This document shows, in pieces, positions 1-10,941 of a stretch of 64,000 bases of DNA (positions within the stretch are counted from its first letter, which is position 1; the number at the start of each line of letters is the position of its first letter). The notes under the pieces were generated by a model. That model had not been told where the DNA came from, did no database searches, and worked only from the letters and a program-made list of their open reading frames with translations. The DNA comes from Paratinospora sagittata (Eukaryota > Streptophyta > Magnoliopsida > Ranunculales > Menispermaceae), in NCBI GenBank assembly GCA_035771175.1, contig CM069590.1, forward strand, positions 53,530,024 through 53,594,023, written 5' to 3'. The position numbers were made by a program, and so were the translations under genes.

Positions 1-372
1 TTGATGAATAATGTTGTGAAGAACATAGGAAAAGAATATGTTGTCCAAATAGTCACAGATAATGGATCTGCATTCGTGAAGGCGGGAAAGAAAATGATGG
101 AGAGATACAATCTCTTTTGGACACCTTGTGCTGCACATTGCATCGATCTGATGTTAAAAGATATTGGAAATCATCAATCAGTTAAAAAGTTGTTGATCAA
201 GCCAGAAAAATCACAAATTATATTTATAATCACCATTGGGTGTTGGCCTTGATCAGAGAAAAATGCGGCGGTAACATAATTCGTCCAGGGATCACTCGAT
301 TTGCCACCAACTACATTGCCTTAAGAAGCATTCTTGAAAAAAAAACAAGGTTTAAAAGACTATGTAAAAATC
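1..372 (+). pseudogene. hAT-type transposase remnant (DUF659 region)
   Basis: Partial transposase of the plant hAT superfamily, cut by the window start. The first frame (1-252) carries the DUF659-like string VTDNGSAFVKAG followed by PCAAHCIDLMLKDIG, the usual signature preceding the hAT catalytic core. After about position 205 the reading frame shifts: a second frame continues with YNHHWVLALIREKCGG, then RPGITRFATNYIALRSIL, up to about 365. It is therefore a frameshifted fragment lacking the C-terminal dimerisation domain. It ends at about 345-375, where minus-strand Ty3 sequence starts. Assignment to hAT is secure from the motif string; no activity is expected. Confidence 0.85.
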
Positions 373-1360
373 AAGATATGGTTCAGATACCCACTGCATC
401 AATCCTATAAACGTGATTGACACATTAATCAAGGTTACCAAAATTTCATAATATTCATATCTTGTCTTTAAATAGTTTGCATTACATCCTTTTCTCGAAT
501 TCTTAATTGATGGTGCCTTGATCTCAAAATGATCGTAAAGAAATTTTGGCTCCATTTAGTTAATCGAATTCGACTATCTATCCATGGTAAATACCATGCT
601 TAATGAACAGTAATTCAGACTTAAACATATTTTATTATACATTCTTTTCATCTTATCACAAATGCTCTCCAAGGTGACATATCAAGGATAATAAATCTTT
701 TGCTCATTAACACATTTACCTACACCTTAAATCCTCACAATTTCTCAGGTGCTTGGCATCAGTTTTATATGTTATAAATTTCCTGTCCAGGTAGCACTTT
801 TAATACTTCATCAGAGAAGACTCCAATATACCAGCTCACCACAGGCATTTTAATCAACTGTATGCCTTATTATATTACTCTAAATGGCTTTGTACTAGCC
901 ATATTCTCCATTTCTTCGTCAATAACTATCTTCTCTTAGATAAAAGATTTTGATGGTATAAATTCCTCGAGATTCAAAATGAGAAATTTTCACTTATTCA
1001 CCATATTACTTCTTTTCGGAGAGATGCTCCACCTGACATGAGAGGTGACCAGCCAATCATACTCAACAAAGCATCCAATTCCAAAAATTTCATAGTCTAA
1101 AGTCCATAATTACTTGATGACCCTCTATTTAGTACACATAATATTTGCTAACCATATCATGGTAGATTATTTCTCCTGTAGGCATACTCACAATTAATGA
1201 TGCATTATTATAACAGAAGATAATACAATCTGTCTACTATATCACCAGAGATAAAGGACCAGGTAGATCCAACAATACATCTGAATATACACAACAACAA
1301 AATGTTGATCATACCTGTTATCAACGTCTTACAAATCTTTGGATCTGGTCTTGTATTTAC
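352..1360 (-). pseudogene. Decayed Ty3/gypsy pol remnant (protease to reverse transcriptase)
   Basis: Read on the minus strand this stretch resembles a Ty3 polyprotein in several frames. Around 960-1120 is a degenerate protease end, including a DWL-like block. Around 760-900 is the linker before the RT, with a VFSDEVLKVLPGQEI block matching the usual DVFPDELPGLPPxREI string. At 352-555 lies an open RT segment with KTRYEYYEILV, then a degraded MPFGLTNAPATF-type block and PYLDFYIVF, just short of the catalytic aspartates. Multiple stops and frameshifts show it is dead. The match stops near 352 at the junction with the hAT scrap. Confidence 0.7.
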
Positions 1361-1677
1361 TTTAATTTATTCTCTAAAATCTGGTGGAGTCACATTGATA
1401 AAAATATTGGGGCATTCCATATCGACTAACTGGAGATTAACACATCTCGTGTTTTTTTTTTCAGATTGATAATAGACAATTATAGGTCGAGATACAATTT
1501 ACTTAGTCTGTGACTCTTGCTCAGGCAATGGAAACCACTTTTGGTTTTCATAATTCGTTAACATCACTTCCCTTTTTCCCATTATTATTGGGTCAGGTAC
1601 TAACAAAATTAGAGTCACGAATACTGTCAAAATCTCAACTGTACTCAATGTTTCACTTATCTTGAATTTCATATTCT

Positions 1678-4267
1678 TGTCACACCCTAGTACACAGCAC
1701 ACCGCAGTGTCTAGTACCCCCGGGATGTGATGGGTACCTCATACCGAGCGTACCCCAGCCATAGTACCACATAATATTGTTATACCTCAATACACAGCCC
1801 GCACACAACGTCTAGTATCCCCGAGGTTTTTTGTCCACAAAGAGGGCCTCCCCCCAAGTCGAACTCTCAACCTCCCCTTAAGGAGTTAGAATCCGCACTT
1901 GATAATAAAGTAATTTAATGAATGAGGAGTTGTTAAAGTAATTGAATAGTATGAATTAAAGTAAAATGAATGATATGAATCAAGATGGGAAAGTTAGTTT
2001 GCTATATTAGATGAGGAGCATGGGATCATCATTTTTAACACTTATCTCACTTTTAATCTCTCTCTCCAACTCTCTCCAACATTACAAAAAAGAAAGAAAG
2101 AAAGAAACAAGAGGAAGAAGATGAGAAAAGGAATGCGTGATTCGCGCAAAATCAGGACCCCCGGTAAATAATTTTTACTCTATTTCTTCGTAAAATTGAT
2201 ATCTAAGTCAGATAGAACGATTTTCTCAGAGTAATTTTTGCTATAGCAGCCATTTTATAGTATTTTCAAAATTGGAGTCTTGACCCGACTTTAATGAAAA
2301 TTTGTTCGGAATGTTGAAAAACACTTATTAGATTATAGAAGCCCCGAATAAGTAGTTAGATTTTATTTATTTGTTTATTTTGAATTTTTATGGTTGTTGA
2401 AAGTTATATTTGATATTGAAGACCTTTTGAACCCTATTAAAACCCGATGAAACTTCGATTTGAGACTGCAGAAAGATAGATCTATCAATTTTGGACATTT
2501 CGATGTTAAAATCACGATGTTTGGATATGATTTGATATTTTTAGCAACTAAATATATGATTTTTGTGAGTAAAATTGACTTTGGATACATCCGCGAACAT
2601 GTAAAACCTCAGTGAAATACCTGTAGAAGGTGGTAGAATGATTGTATGATTGATTTTACACGTGTCAATGTCGACAGAATAATTATAGGAATGTTTTGTA
2701 TTTTTAATAAAATTAATATATGTTTCCAATAGAAAAAAAATTTAAGAATTAGTGGAAATATGATTTGGAAATCTATTTCTACAGTTTCTTCTTGTGAAAA
2801 TATCTAGATTGAACGTAGCAACAATATAGTAGCATCTTCAACTGCTTATGAGTCCTAAATTGAGTTAGAATTTAAATTCATGGAATGTGTATAACATTTT
2901 TTCAGGTTACTAAAGTAAAGATTAGCGGTGAATGAGCAAGACTTGAATCAGATGAAATGTATTTGAATGAATAATACAAGTAAGTTTAGTTAAGTGACAT
3001 AGATTCGAATTATACATGAATTGCAAATGTTTATTGGTGTTTTAGTGAGATTGAATGATGTTTAGTAGTTTATAATGGTTAAGTGTGGCTTGAATTTCAT
3101 ATTTGCATAGGAATTGAAAATTGAATGTGTTGGTGAATAATCTTAAGGAAATATTGATGCTGGAAAGGTTAATGGTGCAATTAATTTGGTGATGGTCATG
3201 GTGATCCGTTGTACTGAATATTATTGGGTTCATTGATATAGAAATAACATTTAATCACGGTGAGTATATTTTTTTATTTTGGTTCTTGTATGACATTGTA
3301 TTTATATGAACTATGTAAATGTAAGCATGCTATGTATATATCTAATGTTGCATTGTGTTTTAACTTGCAATCATGAATGATTTGGGCATTGGAGCATGCG
3401 AGACTTACGAAGACAAGTTAAACATGATATCATTTCGGTAGGAATTAGTTCCGGATTAGTGTTATGTGTAACCTCATTGTCAGTAGGATTGTCCTAACAA
3501 AGATTTTAGATACTTGAAATGATTGTGACTTGGGTAATGGGAGGTTGTGGTTACTTTATAACGATCATACAAGGGGGTTAGATCTGTTCTATTACCTAGA
3601 AGGAGGGAGATTGTGGGTTTTGATAAAAACTATGCATTATTTTATTGAACAAGCATAACATCTATCTTGTTGGCATGTATGTTATCTTTGTTGAATAATG
3701 CATGTGCGTTTAATAAATGTTTTGAATGACTTTAAATGTCATATTTTCCTAAATACATATAATTGTCATGTCAAGTTATATATTCACTGAGCTTGTTGTT
3801 TGTTCACTCCATTTCTTCTAACATTTCAGGTAAAGAATCAAAAGGAAAAGGAAAAGCTAGAGAGTGATTGACACGTAATATCACATAGATGAGTTGAGTA
3901 GTAATGTAGCTTATGGTTTGATAATGTGAATGATGAATTAGAATGATGTATGGGATGGATAACATATTAGTGTGATGCTTAAATGTTGGGTGAAATGATT
4001 TGATCAATGAATTAATGGAATGAATAGATGAATGGATGAATATTGTGGATGATTATATGTATATATATATATATTGAATTTGATTTGTGGTATATAAGAA
4101 AAAATGTAAGATGTCCAAATTTATGGGGACATGCTGTCAAATTTTTTTGAAAATTGTATGAAATTCTGTTGAGACTGACAGTGTATTGTATACTATATAC
4201 AAGGTATGTACAGTGTATAGTACATTGTGCGGTCATAACGTCAGCCTACGTCAGGGACGTCGTGACA
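1678..4267 (+). repeat. Divergent long LTR (same family as the two nested solo LTRs), boundaries partly inferred
   Basis: The right end is clear: the last 30 bases, ending in GACGTCGTGACA at 4267, match the ends of the solo LTRs at 18496 and 15355. A shared internal block (TATTCACTGAGCTTGTTG at 3781) and a shared stretch near 3258-3330 also match. The left end is tentatively put at TGTCACACCC (1678). The five bases flanking each side (ATTCT and GGGTC) do not match, so this is either a truncated copy or the start is wrong. A related pair of segments, about 101 bases apart, occurs at about 1692 and 1793. No coding sequence is seen. Confidence 0.5.
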
Positions 4268-4961
4268 GGGTCGACCGACCATGACTGGTCCTCCTGTACA
4301 AGGGTCGGCCTTGCGTGGCCGACCTTAAGGACGAGCTTCGCTACTGTCTATTTATCGCACAAAATACATTGAAAAACACCCATAAATATTCAATTTTATG
4401 AATGAAAGTGAATAGAAACAAAAAAAATCATTAAAACATACATTTTTTACCGATTCAAAGGATCAAATGTCGAAATTTTTTTGAAGATGACGAGTGACGA
4501 TTCGTTCCAAATTGAGTCCAAACGATGCTTCCCTATCTCTAATATTCTTCAAACTAAGATAAGAAGATGAAAATGATGGGCTTTAAAGTTAGAAGATAGG
4601 GTATTGAAAAAGTTTTGAAGAAGAAAAAATGAAAGATAAGAAGAGAAGAACAAAGGGTGGGGTAGATTAGGGGAAGGATAGTTTAGGAATTTTTGGGTTT
4701 TTAGCTAGGGTGGGAAGAGTGTATGTATGTTAGGATGTGGTTGTGTTAGTGATTGAAGTATAAATAGTCCATTAATTGGTCTATTTAGCTGCTCTCTATT
4801 TTTTTTTTACAAATGAATAAAAATATAGTATTTGTGTAAAAAATATGTATATTTTTACCTTTGATGAGTAAAGTTATAAAAATAGGGATAATGATATATT
4901 AAAGTAAAAAAGTTGAAAGTCCTAAGAAAAAAAAATTTGCATCGTGGAGTGCATGTGGCGA
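4268..4961. other. Unassigned non-coding spacer with a GC-rich hairpin
   Basis: No gene is seen. It starts with an unusually GC-rich patch holding a near-perfect hairpin at 4301-4326 (arms AGGGTCGGCC and GGCCGACCTT, 6-base loop), then becomes AT-rich. It may be further decayed retroelement sequence. Confidence 0.4.
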
Positions 4962-5245
4962 TTAGGGTATTCATGAAGACCGACCAAATTGAAAAATCGA
5001 ACTAAACCGATGTGATCGATTTGATTTGGTTCGATTTTGGTGAAGTTCGGTTCGATTTTTGATTTTAATATTTAAAAAATTGATCGATTTGGTTCGAATT
5101 TCTATTTAGGCATTGAAAAACTGCAATTTACCTTAATCGAACCGAAGTTGAGGGTTGAGGGCATTATTGACATTTTCTCTATAACCTTAACGTCTCATAT
5201 CTATTTTGAACCCTTTGAGAAAAAGAAAAAGAAAAAGAAAAAACA

Positions 5246-5490
5246 TCATTCCATCATTATTTCACACCTCTGCCGCTTATTTTGCTGCCTTAACCTGTGA
5301 TTTTTTGTTGCCCTAGCTCTAAGATTTTGCTATTTCTTTCTCTAACGCTAAGGTCTAGCTGCAATTTCTTTCTCGCTCGCCATTCCATCACTGTTTCACG
5401 CCTCCGCCACTCATTTTGCTGCCCTAACCTACGATTTCTCGTTGCCTTAGCTCCAAGATTTAGCCATTTCTTTCTTTATCGCTAAGGTCT
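5246..5490 (+). repeat. Two tandem ~110-bp direct repeats inside the hAT element
   Basis: Copy 1 spans about 5246-5356 and copy 2 about 5381-5490. Both begin ATTCCATCA and end CGCTAAGGTCT, with roughly 80-85% identity by eye. They are C/T-rich and resemble transposon subterminal or leader sequence. Confidence 0.75.
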
Positions 5491-5980
5491 CCCGTCTCGC
5501 TGCAACTTCTTTTTTCCTTGTTGCAACCTGCAACTTCTTCGTTCTTCGTTCTTCGTTCTTTTTTCCTTGTTTCTGTGACATTTTTTGAATGTGTAACTGA
5601 TTTGTGTTTCCATAGTGATAGTTGTTGAATCTGAAAATGATTTGTGATTCTTTAGTTTGCTACAAAGTAAATATTGAGAAGTCAATGCCTCTCAATGACA
5701 AATTAAAATCTGTAAATATTGTAAAAAGACTCGAAGGTGACATTTTTTTGAATCTGTAACTGATTTATGTTTGTTTGTTTATTGTTTTGTGATGAAAATC
5801 TATTCTATATTAATGATTTTCTGGGATTATATTTTAAACAAATGGGTTAATTTTACATGAGCCCTGAGATTTTTCTACAAATCTATGTTTAAAGAATTTA
5901 AAATTGGATATAGCCTGATTCAATAGAAGGAAAATCTTATTTTTTAGTTTTTCAATTCTTTTTTTTTTCCCTTATGATGT

Positions 5981-5982
<2 letters not shown>

Positions 5983-6025
<43 letters not shown>
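5983..6025. repeat. (ATT)n microsatellite
   Basis: Uninterrupted trinucleotide ATT/TTA run of about 14 units inside the hAT element. Confidence 0.95.
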
Positions 6026-6026
<1 letters not shown>

Positions 6027-6645
6027 GGATGTGATGTTTTTTTTTTTTGCACTTGTGAAGATGCGGTTAAGGGAATTATTTATGTTTGGCACTTTTACTT
6101 GCATATCAAGCTGTGGTGATTGAGAATTAAGTTGTGTTGTGTTAAAGTAGAACTTGTAATAATTAATTTGATTTTTTTTTTTCCTTTTTGAAAACTTGGT
6201 TTGTTTAGTTATCTTGGATAATATTGCTTTAAGTCTTTGATTATAGTATGAGCAGGAACACGATTAAACTATCTTTTAAATTTGCTTTTAATTATTAGAT
6301 ATTTGGAATTAGATGTGTGGTTACATAAAAAAATTGCCTTAAGAAAGGGTTTGAATGAAAAATATGTAGAAATTTTTCATGTCAGTCTCTTATTATTGAA
6401 TGTAATAATGTATTTTGTGTTTTAATTTTAATGATAGAATTGTATAGTATATTCTTCAAATGATTGAATGTATTTTAAAAAGGTAAAATAGTGTTAAATA
6501 TAAGATTTATAAGTGTAAAATTAACGTAACTAACCCGATCAATCAAAATCGAACCAAACCAAATCGAGGTTTGCACACCCCTATGTGGCGACACTTATAT
6601 ACCCATTGTGTAGGAACGTCATTCACTCTCCTCATTTAGGCTTAC

Positions 6646-7970
6646 TGTTAGACCCCTAATTGCTGAAATCGGAATCACAGTGTCATTACCTAGTGGCGGG
6701 GGTTATGACAAACATTTGAGCCTTGGTGTGTGCTCAAAGTGATGGCGTGGTGTAGCCAATGAAGTGTTCCAGTGAACATTTGCTGATGTGGATTCAATGT
6801 ATGCTCGAGCTAAATGTAAGGGCCAAAGAGCAACTCAGACTTGGTGGTTTGTGTGTCCAGCGTGAAGGCGAATGTGCAAGCTCGTAGGAGTTGGAAATTC
6901 GGTGCACGTGTGGACTCTAAGTGTAGCTGAACAAGAGTGTGGCAGCTAGTTCGAAAGTGACACAAGTTGCACATTGAGTGTCATGCATGGGTTACGTGAC
7001 ACATGGAAGCTTGAGAAGAGGTAGTTATGGGCGTGCTTAACTAACTCCATAGTCCAAGATGAGGACAAGTGGCACCAAGGAGGTGCCATGGGCAGTTATA
7101 AGTGTAACATGCAAAGTGCTTGTGAGGAGACAAGTGTATATGTGGTTATTAAGGGCATAACTACCTAAGAGATCACGTCTCTACATGTGGCAGCCAAGGA
7201 AGGCTTTGATGGAGGCGGTTATGGGCGTCCAACACATGGAAATTGAGGTGATCTCACATGTGGCATCAAGCTAGCAGGTAGTTAGGTAACTAACTGCTAG
7301 GTGGCAGTACATGAAATAACCTGGGGGTAGTTATGACATGTGGATGACTCATATTTAAGGGAATAGAGGGATTTCATGTAAAGGGGACATGTGTCGTTGA
7401 GTGGTTATTATAACTACCTTTAGGCTAAGGTTTTAAATAGCCAACCCCTTGGTGCTTGGGAGACACCAAGAAGAGAGTGTAATCTCAGTTTTGTGCAATC
7501 CAAAGAGTTCTTGATGCCTAATTTGAGTGTTTGCATCTTTAAGTTTACTTGGTGTTCTGTATTGTTACCCAGTAATTGCAGTGCAATTGCAGGCAATTAA
7601 CTAGTGCGTTTAGATTCCATCGAGTGAACGCGAGAATCCCCAAGTAATCGTCGCGTGAATAGTTATTTAGGGGCAAAATACTCGGTGATGTCTAAATGGT
7701 TTGCTGAGATTGAGTTCTATGTTGTTACTCGGGTAACACTAGTGCAATTGCAGGCGGATTGCTAGTGTATCAATAATCCACCGAGTGAATGTAAGAATCC
7801 TAAGGTAATTGCCGAGTGAGAAGTCATTTGGTGGCAGAATACTCAGTAAAATCAGGTTATATTTTTGAGATTAGGTCGGACCTAGTGCATCACGAGTGAC
7901 CAAGGCGAATTGGCTGAGGTGTTGAGGCTGCGATGGGCCAAAATTTTACCCCGTTTTGGTACCCGTGACA
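6646..7970. mobile_element. Solo LTR of a long-LTR retrotransposon (1325 bp)
   Basis: Starts TGTTAGACCCC and ends CCCGTGACA, giving canonical TG...CA termini. A perfect 5-bp duplication CTTAC flanks it at 6641-6645 and 7971-7975. A TATA-like TTTTAAATAG near 7430 could be the LTR promoter, which would read on the plus strand. Near the 3' side are two copies of a segment of about 130 bp (about 7563-7692 and 7724-7850), each containing GTGCAATTGCAGGC. No internal region or second LTR is present, so it is best explained by LTR-LTR recombination. It shares no obvious sequence with the other LTR family here. Confidence 0.9.
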
Positions 7971-8263
7971 CTTACCGTGGGGATAAGTTAGTGCATTTAA
8001 ACTGTCCAAATACCTCGAGTTACCCAAAAAGTAAAAAATGGAAGCTGAAAAAATAGAATAAGAAAAATCGAATTTAAAAAGTCCAAATTGTAACAGAGCA
8101 TAGAGATGGGCGGAACGTAAAAGGTAGTTATATGTTAAAGTACTATTTTACCCTTATCATTAGTATTTGTTAACATTTTTAATAAAAATTTAATATACAT
8201 ATTTCAAAGATATTTAAAAAAAGAAAAAAAAGCTTCACGGTCAAAAATTAAAAATATACTCAT

Positions 8264-8690
8264 TAGGGACGTCAATGGTTTGGCCAAAACTGTCACATTG
8301 AACCAAATCAATTAATGTGTACAGTTCCGTTTGGCTTGGTTTTTAACACGTTTGATTCGGGTTGGGGGTCGAGGATTTGAAAATCGTAACTTGAACCGAA
8401 CCGATCAAGGTTAAAATTATAATTTATGTCAAATATATTGTAATATGCACTTGTTACCTAATTACAAATATAGTTCTTGTTACCTAATTACAAATATAGT
8501 TCTTGATGGTAAAAGGATATATTTTTATTACTTTAAAATATATATTATTATAGGTTAAATGTCTAAACTGACTAACCCTGACCGAACCAAGCTGACTTCA
8601 TTCAATTCGGTTTGGTTAAGTAATCGGTTCGATTTTAGTTGGAGCACTAAGTAGTATAAATTGACCCAAATCGAATCGATGACATCCCTA
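8264..8690. mobile_element. hAT-type MITE
   Basis: A short non-coding element with inverted ends: TAGGGACGTCAATGGTTTGG on the left, and TAGGGATGTCATCGATTCG for the right end read in reverse. Its flanks (ATACTCAT and TTATATAA) do not give a convincing 8-bp duplication, so the ends may be eroded. Confidence 0.65.
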
Positions 8691-8759
8691 TTATATAAAT
8701 ATATAGTATACTTTATATTTGAAAGTTTGAGCTTATATGCCTTTTTCCAATATGATAAT

Positions 8760-9243
8760 TAGGGGTGTAACGGGTTAGGTTAGGTTGAATTCAAGCCAAA
8801 ACTCAACCAAACTCAAACAGTTTGGGTTGAAAAAAAATGAAACCAAATTCAAACTAGTTTGAGTTGAGTTGGTCATTCTGATTAAGATGAGTTGAATTTT
8901 TTTTTTTCAAGGCGATGACTTGAACTTTAGAAAAAAAAAAAGGGTGAGAAGTTTTATGTAGAAGGCTAAAAAAGATTGCGATTTGGGTTTTTGACTTTGA
9001 GAGTTTCGTTAGTTTTATAATTTGATAACTTTAGGGGATAAAAATTTAAAATTAATGCTAGGTTCAGTCAAATTGAGTTGGATTAGATTCTAAGGATCCC
9101 AACTCATAATCCAACATAAATCGTTTGAGTTAAAAAAATTTAACTCAACTCAATCCAAACACTTAAATCAGCTAACCCAACTCATCAGATAGTGTTCGAT
9201 TCAATTAGGTTAATTAAGTCGGTCAAGTTGACTTATACCCCTA
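8760..9243. mobile_element. hAT-type MITE (484 bp)
   Basis: Left end TAGGGGTGTAACGGGTTAGG; right end in reverse TAGGGGTATAAGTCAACTTG. Flanking 8-mers ATGATAAT (8752-8759) and ATGATGAT (9244-9251) match at 7 of 8 positions. Non-coding. Confidence 0.8.
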
Positions 9244-9502
9244 ATGATGATGCCTGCGGTCCAAAATTGGATTATTCCACATACAACTTTATGCTAGACA
9301 GCGTTAACCACGAGTGCTTTGATATATTTTTAAAAAAAGTCCTTTAATGCATTGCTAATTATTTAAATATAATTGGGTTAGGAGACATTAATTGAGGTAT
9401 AAAAGTCTCCAAATGAGTTTTATTAAAAGGGTAAATTTGGGTTTGTCAATTAGTTATAGTTTATAATAATAATAATAAAAAAGTGATTTTCTTCGTTCAA
9501 AT

Positions 9503-10075
9503 TAGGGTGAAAGAAAACCCATCAAACTCGACTATATCCGAGTTAGATCGGGTCGGGTTTAAAGAACACAATCAAGTTGGTTGGAGCATTTTAAAGCGGG
9601 TCGGGTCGGATCACGGGTTCCGGCAAAAAAGAAAAACTCATCCCTCCGCGCCTCCCTCCCATTTCTCTCTTCTTCTTCTTCTTTTTCTTTTCCTTTTTCT
9701 TCTTCTCTCTGCAACTCCCCCACCGCCCCATCTCACTTTCTCTCTCTTCTCTTCTTCTCCTCTTCTCCCTCTCTCTGCAACCCTCTCACCGCCCCATCTC
9801 TCTTTCTCTTCTTTTTCTCTCCTCTTCTTCTCCTTCTCTCTCTCCTCTTCTTCTCCCACTCTCTGCTGCAACTCCTCCCCGCCCCATCTCTCCTTCTCTC
9901 TCTATCTTCTCCTCCTTCTCTCCGGAATCGCAGGCTTTTTTTTTTTTTTTTTCAAAAATAATGGCCCAACCCGACCGAGCCGACTTTAGGTTGATCGGGT
10001 TGGGCCTCCAAAATAGGAAAGGTTGGCTTGGGCGTGTTTTAGGCCAAAATTTGATCCGATCCGATTACATTCCTA
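9503..10075. mobile_element. hAT-type MITE with a C/T-rich core (573 bp)
   Basis: Left end TAGGGTGAAAGAAAACCC; right end in reverse TAGGAATGTAATCGGATC. Flanking 8-mers GTTCAAAT and GTTTAAGT match at 6 of 8. Subterminal GGGTCGGGT/ACCCGACC blocks extend the inverted symmetry. The core (about 9650-9930) is a long pyrimidine-rich tract of CTTCTT/CTCTCC repeats. It yields long Ser/Phe/Leu-rich open frames that I do not consider genes. Confidence 0.75.
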
Positions 10076-10279
10076 GTTTAAGTTACATGAAAATTGCCTT
10101 CGTATAAACAAATATATAAGTAAATAAAGTATATAAGTGCACTTCATATGCTATATATAAGTAAATAAAGTATTTTAATAAGTAAACATTTGAAAAATAT
10201 ACATTTATCAAAAAAATATTCAACAATTTAATCATGTCATTCACGTAATAGTTTGGGCTGGAGATTGGTCATGATTGAG

Positions 10280-10693
10280 TAGGGGTGTAAGCAACCCGAT
10301 TGACTCGACTTGACCCGACTAAATTCGATCATTTCAGGTTGAGTCAGGTCGGATTTGATTGATATGTCAGATTAGTCGGGTTAATTTTAGAGCAACCTGA
10401 CCAAATCCGAACCGACTCGACCTCTTAAGTCAAATTTAAGACTACCTTGGCTTGTACATATATGAGTTTTTTCAAAAAAAAAACTCATCTTTTAAAGCTT
10501 AAATAGTAGTTTAATAAGCTTCCACATGATAATTCAATATATTTTATTACTAATAAAAGCTTAAATAGTAGTTATTAAGTTGTAAAAAAAATTAGACTAT
10601 TTAATGGAGGCCCAACCCGACCGACCTGACCTCATCGGGTCGTGTGGGTTTGGGGGCAAAAATCCGACCTGACCCTACTCGATTTTACCCCTA
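10280..10693. mobile_element. hAT-type MITE (414 bp)
   Basis: Left end TAGGGGTGTAAGCAACCC; right end in reverse TAGGGGTAAAATCGAGTAGG. Flanking 8-mers TGATTGAG (10272-10279) and TGGTTGAG (10694-10701) match at 7 of 8. The subterminal region is rich in CCCGACC/GGTCGGG like the neighbouring MITE at 9503, so the two are probably one subfamily. Confidence 0.85.
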
Positions 10694-10941
10694 TGGTTGA
10701 GTATAGGTTTTTTCCTCCCACTCATGTTGATGCATTTGATGAATTAATTTATATTTTATAAAAGAGCATATTCAACGTACGAAGTTAATCTTTTTTTTTT
10801 TTTTAGGAAAAAACATATATCAAATTCATTAAGAGGGGACAGATAGAAGAGATGTTTTCTTAATTACAAGATCAACAATAAGAGATAGAATTTCCTCTAT
10901 CCAAATCTGATGATGTTGGGAGTATAGCCCAAATTTGCTTA

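Larger units (their letters stand above)
4962..6583. mobile_element. Non-autonomous hAT element, 1.6 kb
   Basis: Ends are imperfect inverted repeats: the left begins TTAGGGTATTCATGAAGACC, and the right end read in reverse begins TAGGGGTGTGCAAACC; both then run into AT-rich AATCGAACC/GGTTCGATT-type sequence. They are flanked by a perfect 8-bp duplication, TGTGGCGA, at 4954-4961 and 6584-6591, the hAT hallmark. No transposase is encoded. Inside are two direct repeats of about 110 bp (5246-5356 and 5381-5490) and an (ATT)n microsatellite at 5983-6025. Seen: ends, duplication, repeats. Inferred: mobilised in trans by an autonomous hAT element. Confidence 0.85.

Noticed and set aside
9483..9989. 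Long plus-strand frames (168 and 126 codons) rich in Ser, Phe, Leu and Pro
   Set aside because: They arise from a pyrimidine-rich CTTCTT/CTCTCC tract inside a MITE, are open in several frames, and show no family signature.
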